Shown one piece after another: positions 17,915-26,573 of a stretch of DNA of 64,000 nt (the stretch's first letter is position 1; each line of letters begins with the position of its first letter). A model generated the notes under the pieces. The model was not told the DNA's origin. It saw only the letters and a list, made by a program, of their open reading frames with translations, and did no database searches. The stretch lies in assembly GCF_004962245.1 (NCBI RefSeq), contig NZ_SUHQ01000017.1, positions 85,009 through 149,008 of the forward strand. Reading direction: 5' to 3'. Source of the DNA: Mesorhizobium sp. (lineage in GTDB: Bacteria > Pseudomonadota > Alphaproteobacteria > Rhizobiales > Rhizobiaceae). The position numbers and the translations under genes were made by a program.

Positions 17915-18412
17915 ATGCGACACCATCTTCTCTGCCTTGCCGGTTCTTTTGCCGCTCCAGCGCTGCTCGTGCCTTCGGCTCTTGCTCAGACTGATACCAC
18001 TCAGTTCAACGTCCAGATCACGATCAGCGCCGAATGTCAGATCAATTCGGCGACCGATCTGAATTTCGGCTCGTCGGGCGTGATCGACACCGCCGTCGCA
18101 GCATCGAGCGCCATCGCCGTTCAGTGCACCAATGGAACGGACTACGACATCGGGCTCGATGTTGGACAAGGGACCGGTGCAACTGAAGCTGCCCGACTGA
18201 TGACCGGGCCGAATTCGGAAACGGTGACCTATTCCCTCTATACAGATGCAGGCCATGCCGATGTTTGGGGCGACACGATCGGAACAGACACCGTAGCCGG
18301 CACCGGCACCGGCGCCGAGCAGACCTATCCCGTCTATGGTCAGGTGCCAGTGCAGGACACCCCAACAGCCGGCACTTATACCGACACCATCACGGTAACC
18401 TTGACCTACTGA
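17915..18412 (+). CDS. spore coat U (SCPU) domain pilin, archaic chaperone-usher type
   Basis: Exported subunit of 165 residues. The signal peptide ends at VPSALAQ. The mature SCPU domain has a cysteine pair (SAECQIN and AVQCTNG), the NFGSSGV strand, and a C-terminal run TYTDTITVTLTY that would be the donor-complementing fold edge. ATG 17915 is preceded by TGGAG; the longer open frame upstream has no signal sequence. It is first in a four-gene operon with chaperone, usher and a two-domain SCPU protein, and is therefore the likely major shaft subunit of a thin Csu-like pilus. Confidence 0.88.
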   Translation: MRHHLLCLAGSFAAPALLVPSALAQTDTTQFNVQITISAECQINSATDLNFGSSGVIDTAVAASSAIAVQCTNGTDYDIGLDVGQGTGATEAARLMTGPNSETVTYSLYTDAGHADVWGDTIGTDTVAGTGTGAEQTYPVYGQVPVQDTPTAGTYTDTITVTLTY

Positions 18413-18441
18413 GGTCACACACCGCACCAGGGAGAGGGAAA

Positions 18442-19167
18442 ATGCGGTCACTCGCCGTCATAGTCGCATGTCTTGCAGCCGTCCTTGAATTTGCCGGCTC
18501 CTCGGAAGCCGCGTCGTTGCGCGTAGCACCCGTCGTGCTCGACCTCAGAGCGCCGACGGCAGCCTCCACGATTCGGATCTGGAACGATGCGCGCCGGCCG
18601 ATTAATGTGCAGGTCCGCGTTTTACGCTGGACCCAGAAGAACGGTGAGGACACCTACCAGACGACGAATGATGTGGTCGCCAGTCCGCCGATCACGACGC
18701 TTCGACCCGGGGGCGAAAATCTGATCCGGATTGTCCGAACCTCGAAACGTCCCGTCAACGGGGAAGAGAGCTACCGGCTGGTGGTGGACGAGCTGCCGGA
18801 CCCGTCCCGCCGCGTGGCCGGAACAGTCGTTCTGGTGGTGCGCCATTCCATACCTGTTTTCTTCGCCACGAGCGATGCTCCCGGAGCGTCTCCGTCGTGG
18901 AGCGTCCAGCAAAGGCGCGGTGGCTATCTCGTCACCGTCCGCAACCGGGGATCGATGCGGCTCAAGATATCGAACCTCGCCTTGAGCAGCGGCGGTAGGG
19001 CCGTTGCGCGCCGGGACGGCCTGGTCGGCTATGCACTCGGGAACTCCACAGCGAAGTGGTTTGTGCCGGCCACCGGCCGCGGTCGGCTGTCCGGTAGTTC
19101 GCTGGCAATCTCGGCGGACAGCGAAGCGGGACGTTTTGATGCTACCGCGCGCCTTACAGGCGGCTAG
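18442..19167 (+). CDS. fimbrial/pili assembly chaperone (PapD-like)
   Basis: Periplasmic chaperone of 241 residues with a signal peptide (cleavage near SSEAA). Two Ig-like domains follow. Markers are LRVAPVVLDLRAPTAASTIR at the G1/A1 edge, LRPGGENLIRIVR (the conserved basic residue that anchors the subunit C-terminus) and EESYRLVVDELP. It holds pilin subunits folded for the usher by donating a strand. ATG 18442 follows GGGAGAGGG. The stop overlaps the usher coding region by 29 bases, giving tight coupling. Confidence 0.9.
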   Translation: MRSLAVIVACLAAVLEFAGSSEAASLRVAPVVLDLRAPTAASTIRIWNDARRPINVQVRVLRWTQKNGEDTYQTTNDVVASPPITTLRPGGENLIRIVRTSKRPVNGEESYRLVVDELPDPSRRVAGTVVLVVRHSIPVFFATSDAPGASPSWSVQQRRGGYLVTVRNRGSMRLKISNLALSSGGRAVARRDGLVGYALGNSTAKWFVPATGRGRLSGSSLAISADSEAGRFDATARLTGG

Positions 19168-21598
19168 CGCTCCATTCTTGATGTCGATCGGGCTCGTTGC
19201 GCTGCACGGCTCAAAAGCCGTTGCTGAATCGATCCCCTCAGCAGCGGGCCCCCCAACAGCAGGCATCGATGCAGCGGCAACACCCGTCAGCGCCTCTCGT
19301 GATCTTCAACTGGAGGTGTTCATCAACGGCACATCGACCGATCTGATTGCAGCGTTCCGGCAGGATGCCGATGGAACCTTGGCAATCGAACCGGACCAGC
19401 TGCGCAATGTCGGCATCGAACCCGGCGAAGAAGCGACGCGGCCGGATGGGCTGATCGACATTGTCAAGCTTTCCCGCGTTTCCTTCGAATTCGACGAGAC
19501 CGCCCAGACCATCCATTTCACCGTCGAATATGACGCGCGTTCGGCGCGCGTCATCGATGCCCATGAGCGGGCTCAGGACGACACTTCCGCCGCGGACCCT
19601 CAAAGCAGCCTCGGCGCGCTTGTGAACTACACGCTGTTCGCCAGCACCGGAGGTGACAGGATCGATGATATGTGGGCTTTCGACGGCGCATCGGGATGGT
19701 TCGAAGGTCGCGTATTCAGTTCGTTCGGCGTCCTGGCGAGCTCCTATATCGCCAGCAGCTCGCCGGACGAACTTTACGGCTCGACCCGCCTCGACACGAC
19801 GTGGTCCTATTCGAACCCCAAATGGCTGACCACGTTTCGCGCCGGAGACGTCATTACGGGCGGGTTGAGCTGGACTCGGCCCACACGCCTGGGCGGGGTG
19901 CAGATCCAGCGCAACTTCGGCCTGAGGCCGGATCTCGTGACCATGCCTTTGCCCGAGATCTCCGGTTCCGCGGCCGTTCCGTCGACGGTCGATATCTATG
20001 TCAACAATGCCCGTCGCCTGTCGGAGCAGGTTCCGACCGGCCCGTTCCAGATCACCAATCTGCCAGTGGTGACGGGAAGCGGAACGGCGCGTGTCGTGGT
20101 GCGCGACGCTCTCGGACGGGAGACGGTTTCCGAAACCCCCTTTTTCGCATCATCCGACCTATTGGCGTCGGGGTTCTGGGACTATTCGGCCGAAGCAGGC
20201 TTTGCCCGCCGATTCTATGGCGTCGAATCCGAAGACTATGACGGGCGCTTCATGGCCTCGGGCACGCTTCGCTACGGGTTAACCGACTGGCTGACCCTCG
20301 AAGGCCATGCCGAAGGCGGAGGCGGCCTTGTTAACGGCGGTGCGGGCGCGGTGTTCGGGCTCGGCCAATACGGGGTGGGATCATTCGCGGCTTCCGCGAG
20401 CAGCTATGGCGGGCAGACGGGATTTCAGGTGGCGGGCAGTGTCGAGTTTGAGCTTTGGGACCTGCATTTTTTTGCGCGAACGCAGCGCACGTTCGGAGAC
20501 TACAACGACATTGCCGCGGTAACCGTCGATCCGCTCCCGCCGCTGTTGCCCGATCATGACTTCCACAGCGCCGCACCGCCGCGCGTGCTCGATCAGCTGT
20601 CGGTCTCGGTGCCCCTGAAGTTCGATCCGGCGGCGCTCAATTTCAGCTACACGCAGATCAAGACGGTCGAGGGTGAGAGATCCCAGATCGTCGGGCTCTC
20701 CCTCAACCGCCCCTTCGGCAACGGCGCATCATTTTTTGCAACCGCCTTCACGGACCTCGAGGACGAGGACTCGTTCGGCGCGTTCGCCGGGGTCTCGATC
20801 CCGCTCGGCAAGGATATCTATGCTTCGGCGGGCGTTTCCTCCGATTCCGACGGGACGGCGGTGACGGCGGACCTGGTCAAGTCGGAAAACACCGAGATCG
20901 GCAGCGTCGGCTGGCGGTTCCGCGACACGGAAGGCGCTTACACGGACCGTGCCGCATCCGCCAGCTATCGCGCACCTTTTGCCCGCTTCGAGGCCGGTGT
21001 TCAGCAGTACGAAGATCAATTTCGGGCAACGGCCCAGGCCGATGGTTCCGTCGTCTTCGCCGGCCGCGACGTTTTCTTTTCCAATCGCATCGATGACGCT
21101 TTCACCGTGGTCGATGCTGGTGTTCCGGATATCGACGTCCAATATGAAAACCGGCCGGCCGGCCGCACCAACCGCAGGGGCAAGCTGCTGGTGCCGGACC
21201 TGCGCTCCTACGAGCCGAACCAGATCACCATCGACCCGACGAACCTGCCGATCGATGCAACGGTCGCTGGCACCCGCGAGGTCACCGTTCCGGCCGACCG
21301 CAGCGGCACCGTGGTCAAGTTCGATGTCGAGGCCGGTGCCCAAAACGCGCTTGTCACGCTCCGCGACGAGAGCGGTGAATTCCTGGAGACAGGTGCGGCG
21401 GGACAGGTGGAAGGGGGAGCCTCGGAAGGCTTCGTCGTGGGCTATGGAGGGCAGGCCTATATCACGGGGCTCGGTCCGCAAAACCGCATCGTGGTGGATC
21501 AGCCGACCCGCGGCCGCTGCGCAGCGGAATTTGACTTCGAACCGCGCAAGGGCGAGCAGGTGGCGATCCCCAATGCGGTCTGCCGTCCAATCGAATGA
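19139..21598 (+). CDS. outer-membrane usher protein, archaic chaperone-usher pathway
   Basis: Outer-membrane pore and assembly platform, about 819 residues. After a signal region comes an N-terminal chaperone-binding domain (LQLEVFINGTSTDLIAAF) and a beta-barrel with a plug (LPEISGSAAVPSTVDIYVNN, then GPFQITNLPVVTGSGTARVV). The C-terminal domains end in CAAEFDFEPRKGEQ with a Cys pair. The IYVNN...GPF-I-N-P blocks are usher signatures. The ATG at 19139 lies inside the 3' end of the chaperone gene; earlier starts exist but would not give a signal peptide near the N-terminus. It is slightly shorter than classic 830-870-residue ushers. Confidence 0.9.
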   Translation: MLPRALQAASAPFLMSIGLVALHGSKAVAESIPSAAGPPTAGIDAAATPVSASRDLQLEVFINGTSTDLIAAFRQDADGTLAIEPDQLRNVGIEPGEEATRPDGLIDIVKLSRVSFEFDETAQTIHFTVEYDARSARVIDAHERAQDDTSAADPQSSLGALVNYTLFASTGGDRIDDMWAFDGASGWFEGRVFSSFGVLASSYIASSSPDELYGSTRLDTTWSYSNPKWLTTFRAGDVITGGLSWTRPTRLGGVQIQRNFGLRPDLVTMPLPEISGSAAVPSTVDIYVNNARRLSEQVPTGPFQITNLPVVTGSGTARVVVRDALGRETVSETPFFASSDLLASGFWDYSAEAGFARRFYGVESEDYDGRFMASGTLRYGLTDWLTLEGHAEGGGGLVNGGAGAVFGLGQYGVGSFAASASSYGGQTGFQVAGSVEFELWDLHFFARTQRTFGDYNDIAAVTVDPLPPLLPDHDFHSAAPPRVLDQLSVSVPLKFDPAALNFSYTQIKTVEGERSQIVGLSLNRPFGNGASFFATAFTDLEDEDSFGAFAGVSIPLGKDIYASAGVSSDSDGTAVTADLVKSENTEIGSVGWRFRDTEGAYTDRAASASYRAPFARFEAGVQQYEDQFRATAQADGSVVFAGRDVFFSNRIDDAFTVVDAGVPDIDVQYENRPAGRTNRRGKLLVPDLRSYEPNQITIDPTNLPIDATVAGTREVTVPADRSGTVVKFDVEAGAQNALVTLRDESGEFLETGAAGQVEGGASEGFVVGYGGQAYITGLGPQNRIVVDQPTRGRCAAEFDFEPRKGEQVAIPNAVCRPIE

Positions 21599-21605
21599 GG
21601 AAGTC

Positions 21606-22553
21606 ATGCTCCGTCTGATCCTGCTGGCCTGCTTCCTGCTTGTGCCCGCCCAGGCGCAAGCCCAGAGCTGTTCCTCCAGCGTCTCCAATGTCAATTTCGG
21701 CAATGTCGATACCCTGTCGGGCGCTGCGGCCGATACGACGGCGACGGTCAACATCAGCTGCAACGGAGGACCGCTCGGCGCGAATTTCCACGTCTGCCTT
21801 AACCTCAACGCCGGAACGGGCGGCGCGACGTCGGGCACCCGCCACATGCGCAATGCCACCAGTGCCGCACTGAACTACAATCTCTACCAGGAAGCGGCGC
21901 GCATCACGAAGTGGGGCTCACGAGAGCAGCCTGCGCTCGGCAATCCGGTGGCCGTGAATCTGACCGCCTTGCCGCTCACCACTGCGATGGCGACGCGGAC
22001 GATCTATGCGCGCGTCTCCGGGAGCCAGCAAAGCGCGGCGGCTGGCCTCTACACATCGAGCTTCTCCGGGAGCCAAGTGAGCTTCAACTGGACCACTTAC
22101 CTATTTACCCCTCCCGCCTGCAGCTCAGTCACGCAAAACCCCGTCCGGCCCAGCTTCATGGCGCAGGCCAACGTCGTCAACAACTGCAACGTGACGGCGC
22201 AGAACATCAATTTCGGCAGCCACGGTGTGCTCGACGCCGCGGCCGATGCGGCCGGCGCCGTCGGCGTTACCTGTACCCCGGGCACGACCTACAATGTCGG
22301 CTTGAACAACGGGCTAAGCGGCACCGGTCCGACGGCACGGCGCATGATGCTCGGCGGCCAAGCCGTGACCTATGGCCTCTACATGGATGCCGCGCGCAGT
22401 CAGCCCTGGGGTGGAACCATCGGGACCGACACCTTCGCAGGCACCGGCGCGGGCGCGACGCAGAACCTGCCCGTCTATGGCCGCGTGCCAGCGCAATCGA
22501 CACCGTCCCCAGGTACCTATACTGACACTGTGGTGGTCACGGTCACCTATTGA
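21606..22553 (+). CDS. two-domain SCPU protein, probable pilus tip adhesin
   Basis: A 315-residue exported protein with a clear signal peptide (LRLILLACFLLVPAQAQAQ) and two tandem SCPU domains (about 20-170 and 178-315), each with paired cysteines. The second domain is strikingly close to the operon's first pilin: the shared blocks include WG-TIGTDT-AGTG-GA, PVYG-VP-Q-TP and GTYTDT. The first domain is more divergent, as expected for a CsuE-type tip binding domain. ATG 21606 follows GAGGAA, seven bases after the usher stop. It is the last gene of the operon. Confidence 0.87.
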   Translation: MLRLILLACFLLVPAQAQAQSCSSSVSNVNFGNVDTLSGAAADTTATVNISCNGGPLGANFHVCLNLNAGTGGATSGTRHMRNATSAALNYNLYQEAARITKWGSREQPALGNPVAVNLTALPLTTAMATRTIYARVSGSQQSAAAGLYTSSFSGSQVSFNWTTYLFTPPACSSVTQNPVRPSFMAQANVVNNCNVTAQNINFGSHGVLDAAADAAGAVGVTCTPGTTYNVGLNNGLSGTGPTARRMMLGGQAVTYGLYMDAARSQPWGGTIGTDTFAGTGAGATQNLPVYGRVPAQSTPSPGTYTDTVVVTVTY

Positions 22554-22984
22554 CTCAAACGCCCGACGTCGTCGGTCGAGGCTTGTCACAGCCCAGCGCC
22601 CGCGTCTGCAGGGGCTGTCACATCGAAAGCCGAGTCCAGATCCCGGTTCCACAACCTCTGTGTCTCGGCATAGACGAATTCGTTGTTGCCGCATCGCCCG
22701 CAACTCATTTTGCTCCCCGGCAACTCTGCTTCAACATCCCCAAAGATTTACCGCAGGCCACTCGGCTGATACCAACACTTTACGTGCAGAGACGCAGCGG
22801 ACGAGTACGAACTGGCCAAACTCATGGGCTTTGCGAAGCTTCCATTCGCCGCCGCGCTTACGTCTTCCGCCTGATTTCAAATTCGCTTTTTGTTCCTGTT
22901 TTGGTCACCCATTGGGGCGCGAGTATTAGGGAAGCGATGAATACACGCGCTCTCTTAAGCTATAGGCGCGAACCCCGCGAGCCA
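22554..22984. other. 430-bp region after the pilus operon, nothing recognised
   Basis: One plus frame stays open through the region, but its composition is not protein-like and no homology block is visible. The base composition is lower in GC than the operon, which fits a boundary with the conjugation-gene scar. Confidence 0.4.
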
Positions 22985-23020
22985 AAGCATAAGACCCGCA
23001 ATTCGCGGCTCTTTATGCTT
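22985..23020. repeat. imperfect palindrome / possible terminator
   Basis: AAGCATAA at 22985-22992 pairs with TTATGCTT at 23013-23020. Inner CCGC (22996-22999) pairs with GCGG (23005-23008), making a long hairpin with a small loop. The stop codon of the traG remnant lies in the right arm. It could terminate minus-strand transcription or mark an element end. Confidence 0.45.
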
Positions 23021-23812
23021 GGGCCTCCACGGCCTCCAGGCCGAGTTCGACGGGATCGGGGACCGTCGCTGCGAAAACGTCGAGATAGTTCCGCCGTTTC
23101 GTAGGCGACACTTGGCCGAGCTTTTCGACTTTCTGAGAAACCGTCTCCTTGAGGCGTTCAGCGCTAGGTTTCAAGCTTTCTTCAGCAACCTTAATCCGCG
23201 CGTCGACAGCCGCTAAATCCGGTGTCGCCTCCGCTTCGTTTCCAGATCCGCCATTCGACGCCGCTTTAGCGCGTGTCGGTTTCGGCAGGCTGGCTTTGCG
23301 TTTCACAATGCGAGCTGCGGCCCGCTTTGTTGCCGGCTCCGCTTTCGCGGTCGCAGCGATAGTTGGCATCGCCTCAGCGCTGTTAACTGGTGATGACGTT
23401 CTCTTTTCGGAATCAGCCATGTCAGCATCCCGGTAGTCGGGGCACCGGCATCTTCGGCGGGCTGGCCGGCTTGGGCGTAATAGTCGGTCAAAGCCGGTAC
23501 GGGTTGAATCGGAAGATATTCGATCGGCGGTACATCCGGCATGTGCGCCTGAGAAAATGCTTCCGCGGACTTGAATGGCTGCGTCTCGAAAAAGCGCAGC
23601 TTGTCGCCGAAGATCGGGCGCTGGCCTTCAACAAGCAGTACCATCTTTGTTTCCGACATCTGCCGGATTTCCTGCGGCATCATCAGGTCACGTTCGCGAA
23701 TCTGTTCGACCTTCGTGCGCCTCGGCAGACCAAGCAGTTCAATTGTGCGCGATTCCGACTGGTAGCGGATGGTCCGCTTGCCGAGCGCACGGGAAGCATA
23801 GTCGGCGGTCAT
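23013..23812 (-). pseudogene. TraG/VirD4-type coupling protein, frameshifted 3' remnant
   Basis: The minus strand carries the end of a conjugative DNA transfer ATPase in two frames. The upstream frame (23812 down to about 23400) reads RTKVEQIRERDLMMPQEIRQ, then MVLLVEGQRPIFGDKLRFFE, which is the conserved C-terminal block of TraG-like coupling proteins. The second frame (from about 23420 down to 23013) continues with an Ala/Lys-rich tail and SQKVEKLGQVSPTKRRNYLD. The switch near 23410 is a frameshift. The ATPase core with Walker motifs is missing. Coding similarity extends a few codons above 23812 before the junction with an AAA ATPase remnant. Confidence 0.75.
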
Positions 23813-23824
23813 TCGGAAAGTGGC

Positions 23825-24046
23825 ATGTACGAACGGTTCGTGGAGCGTCGGGCGGAGGAAGCCCTGTCAGACACTCCGGCGGTCCTCATCGTGGGACCGC
23901 GCCGGGCTGGCAAGGGGGAAGCGGGCCGGACCGATATCGCGCTTGACGATCGGACGGTCCTCCAGGCAGCGCAGTTGCCTTGGCCCTCGCGCCACCACCA
24001 GCCTCGCATCGATTGCCGCTCGATCATCGACTCAGCACGGCCATGA
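23825..24046 (+). pseudogene. AAA ATPase (DUF4143-type) N-terminal remnant
   Basis: From ATG 23825 the frame reads YERFVERRAEEALSDTPAVL, then IVGPRRAGK. This is the start of the common archaeal-type ATPase/DUF4143 family with an intact P-loop lysine. Directly after the P-loop a deletion removes the TTL segment. The frame goes on with GRTDIALDDRTVLQAA and then loses similarity. Full members are about 380-420 residues. It lies head to head with the traG remnant, and its end overlaps the BtpA gene stop. Confidence 0.72.
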
Positions 24047-24866
24047 AGGTCTTTACTCGGGCGGGGTCGACCTTGTTCCACCAGACGCCGTCATGCTTCA
24101 GCGCGCTGGCGATGATGATGCCATCGACTATGCCAAGAATATCGTTGGCATTGTCGGGCGTCACGCCGCTGCCCACCAGCGTCGGTAGGCCGGCGGCCTC
24201 CTTGATCATGCGGATGTAGCTGAGATCCGCAGCGTGCCCGGTGCGCTGACCCGTCGCGATGATGGCATCGGCGTCGAAGAAGACCAGATCCTTGACCAGT
24301 TCCTCCACCGGGCGGTCGCCGACGATCGCATGCGCGCCATGCTTGACATGAGCATCGGCGAAAACTCGGATGCCGTTGGCGCGCAACCTGGCGCGGTAGC
24401 GCGCTGCGCGACCCGATTCCCCCTCGACAAAACCCTCGTTGGCGACATAGGCATTCGCCCATTGATTGACGCGGATGAAGCCCGCGCCAGCGGCACTTGC
24501 GATCGCTAGGGCAGGGATGGCGGCGTTAGCGAGCACATTGATGCCGATTGGCTTGCCAAGTTCGCGGCGAATACGGTCGGAGACGACCGCCATATAGGCC
24601 GCTGTCTCCGGTCCGATATCGTCAGGTTTGGCGAAGGGAATGTCGCCATGATTTTCTATGATCACGCCGTCGCATCCGCCATCGAGATAGGATCTCGCAT
24701 CATCGAACCCCCGCTGATAGATCGCCTCGACAGCCTCGCCGTCGTATCGCGGCGCGCCAGGAAGCGGCGCAAGGTGAACGACGCCGATCACCACCTTGGT
24801 GCGCCCGAAAAGCTGAAAGAGCGCGTCGCTGCCTGATTGGCCGATCGGACGTGAGGGCTGGGTCAT
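24024..24866 (-). CDS. BtpA/SgcQ-family TIM-barrel protein
   Basis: A 280-residue TIM-barrel protein. Signature blocks are VVIGVVHLAPLPGAPRYDG, GVIIENHGDIPF, INVLANAAIPALAIASAAGA and TLVGSGVTPDNANDIL. BtpA itself is tied to photosystem I stability in cyanobacteria, but heterotroph members (SgcQ type) sit in sugar operons and have no settled reaction. Here it is the last gene of a carbohydrate operon. Its ATG overlaps the PfkB kinase stop by four bases. The fold and the context suggest an aldolase- or epimerase-like step on a phosphorylated sugar, which is inference. Confidence 0.88.
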   Translation of the reverse strand: MTQPSRPIGQSGSDALFQLFGRTKVVIGVVHLAPLPGAPRYDGEAVEAIYQRGFDDARSYLDGGCDGVIIENHGDIPFAKPDDIGPETAAYMAVVSDRIRRELGKPIGINVLANAAIPALAIASAAGAGFIRVNQWANAYVANEGFVEGESGRAARYRARLRANGIRVFADAHVKHGAHAIVGDRPVEELVKDLVFFDADAIIATGQRTGHAADLSYIRMIKEAAGLPTLVGSGVTPDNANDILGIVDGIIIASALKHDGVWWNKVDPARVKTFMAVLSR

Positions 24867-25771
24867 GAGAACTCCGTTTGACCGACGAGCGCCGCCATTT
24901 CAGACGCTGAAGGACAGGATATCAGTGTGCCCGGCCGTGTCACCGCAATTGCCGCGGCCGCGAGCGCGAATTTCAGCGCTGAGGTAACTGACATTCCCCT
25001 GGCGAACCCGCCGGCCAGACAGCCGCAAAAAACATCGCCGGCGCCGCTGGTGTCGAGCGCCTCGACGCGTGGCGCGGGCAAACGAAGCGATCCTCCCTGG
25101 TCCGTGCCAAGCACGAGACAACCTTCGGCGCCGAGCGTGACCACCACCGTCCCGGCGCCTTTGGCCGCTAGCGCGCCGGCCGCGGTTGCCATATCACCCT
25201 GGCCGGTCAGTGCTTTTGCCTCGGACTGATTCACCACAAGCAGAGTAGCCAGACCGAAGTCAGGCGGGGCCGCCGCATCGACAGGGCTGGCGTTCAGAAC
25301 GGTTTGCGCGCCACGTTCGCGTGCGGCCCGCAGGCAGGAGTTTGTCGCGTCACCTCGCAGGTTCCCTTGGCAGACGAGGATGTCGCCAAACGCGATCCGG
25401 CGAGCAAGTGCGGTCTGCGCAATCGGATCGAATGCTTCGCTGCAGGCGACGGCGCTGACGATGAAATTCTCGCCACCAGCTTGGGTGACGATGGTCGAGC
25501 GGTCGCTCGGCAGGTCGAACGCGATCGCCTGGAAACTGGACAGTTCCCTGTCGAGACAGCCTCGGATCCAAGTCCCCGCGACGTCCTTGCCAAGCGCCGT
25601 CCAAAGCGTCACCGCCGCGCCCGTCCGTGCGGCCGCGACTGCCTGGTTTGCGCCCTTGCCTCCAAGGCCGTCAGCACAGGCAACGGCGTTCAAAGTCTCG
25701 CCGGCAGAAGGAAAGCGGCGGAGCCGAAATGTCGTGTCGACACAGGCATTGCCGACCACGTGGACGTGCAT
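24863..25771 (-). CDS. PfkB/ribokinase-family carbohydrate kinase
   Basis: ATP-dependent sugar or nucleoside kinase of 302 residues. Signature 1 is GLGGKGANQAVAAARTGA. The signature 2 anion-hole and catalytic Asp are in ALDTSGAGDVFCGCLAGG. VVTLGAEGCLVLG is the usual strand before the nucleotide site. It sits between the GATase1-like gene (three bases away) and the BtpA gene (ATGA overlap). In the operon it would phosphorylate the imported or hydrolysed sugar. Resemblance is to ribokinase more than fructokinase, but the substrate is not determined. Confidence 0.9.
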   Translation of the reverse strand: MHVHVVGNACVDTTFRLRRFPSAGETLNAVACADGLGGKGANQAVAAARTGAAVTLWTALGKDVAGTWIRGCLDRELSSFQAIAFDLPSDRSTIVTQAGGENFIVSAVACSEAFDPIAQTALARRIAFGDILVCQGNLRGDATNSCLRAARERGAQTVLNASPVDAAAPPDFGLATLLVVNQSEAKALTGQGDMATAAGALAAKGAGTVVVTLGAEGCLVLGTDQGGSLRLPAPRVEALDTSGAGDVFCGCLAGGFARGMSVTSALKFALAAAAIAVTRPGTLISCPSASEMAALVGQTEFS

Positions 25772-25774
25772 CGC

Positions 25775-26545
25775 TCAGTTCTCACCGGTCGCCCAGCCAA
25801 GCATCTGTTCGAAAAGGGTTTTATAACCTTTCCAGGCGATGAATTCCGGTGGCAACCAATGCGGCCCGACATCGGATGTCCAGGCTACGGTGCGGCCCTT
25901 GCCATAGTGGCCGGTGACGAGCAGCGGCAGCGATCCATAGTCCGACGACACGGTCGCCAGAACTTCTGCACCGTCCTTCAGCGTCACCTCGTTGAAACCG
26001 AGGAGGATTGGCCAATCCGAACCGAGACCCTTCAAGATGGGATGGTTCGAGGAACCATCCAGGACAGGCGCAAAGCCTTCCGGCACCTCGACACGGTCGT
26101 CGAACGCGAGGCAGTTGACCGGCAGCACCTCCTCGACCGGCGTCTTGCGGTAGCGCGCGCCGCCATTGATGCCTTGGAAGCTATAGTAGCCGCCGAACAT
26201 CAAAAGCCCGCCGCCAGCGCGCACATAGTCGCGCAGCAGACGCAGGCGGTTCGGCGTCGGCTTCGAGTGGACCCAGGTGTCGGGATGCAGGAGCAGCGTG
26301 TTCGCGCCGATGTCGGAGAGCACCACCGCGTCATATGCCGAGAGCGCCTCCAGAGTTTGCGGAAAGCTGCGCTGTGCCTCATGCGCCGGCATGAAGGTCA
26401 CGTCGAAGTCGGTCGCCTTCAGCGCCGTCAGCAATTCGTCCGCGCCGGTGTGGTAGGTGACCGTCGCAAACTGGTCGAAGCCCTTGATATGGGTCGCGGT
26501 CGAAACCCAGGATTCACCGGCAAGCAGGATCTTTTTCTTGAACAT
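25775..26545 (-). CDS. GATase1-like (PF07090-type) protein, sugar operon
   Basis: A 256-residue protein of the class I amidotransferase-like/ThuA-like fold, related to uncharacterised Salmonella STM3548-type proteins. Blocks are KKKILLAGESW, YDAVVLSDIGANTLLLHPDT, YVRAGGGLLMFGGYYSFQG, TPVEEVLPVNCL and AWTSDVGPHWLPPEF. The position of the nucleophile elbow (GGYYSFQG) carries no cysteine, so glutaminase activity is unlikely. GGAGTTCAA precedes the ATG. A paralogue lies in the second transporter locus at 42.3-43.1 kb. The role is unknown; co-occurrence suggests handling of a sugar-derived substrate. Confidence 0.82.
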   Translation of the reverse strand: MFKKKILLAGESWVSTATHIKGFDQFATVTYHTGADELLTALKATDFDVTFMPAHEAQRSFPQTLEALSAYDAVVLSDIGANTLLLHPDTWVHSKPTPNRLRLLRDYVRAGGGLLMFGGYYSFQGINGGARYRKTPVEEVLPVNCLAFDDRVEVPEGFAPVLDGSSNHPILKGLGSDWPILLGFNEVTLKDGAEVLATVSSDYGSLPLLVTGHYGKGRTVAWTSDVGPHWLPPEFIAWKGYKTLFEQMLGWATGEN

Positions 26546-26573
26546 TTGAACTCCGTCGTAGGTCTCTGGCCGC

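Noticed and set aside
20729..21859. 376-codon open frame on the minus strand
   Set aside because: Antisense to the usher and tip-protein genes; composition is that of a mirrored GC-rich gene.
22550..23104. 184-codon plus frame after the pilus operon
   Set aside because: Proline/arginine-rich, no domain, and its end is antisense to the recognisable TraG tail.
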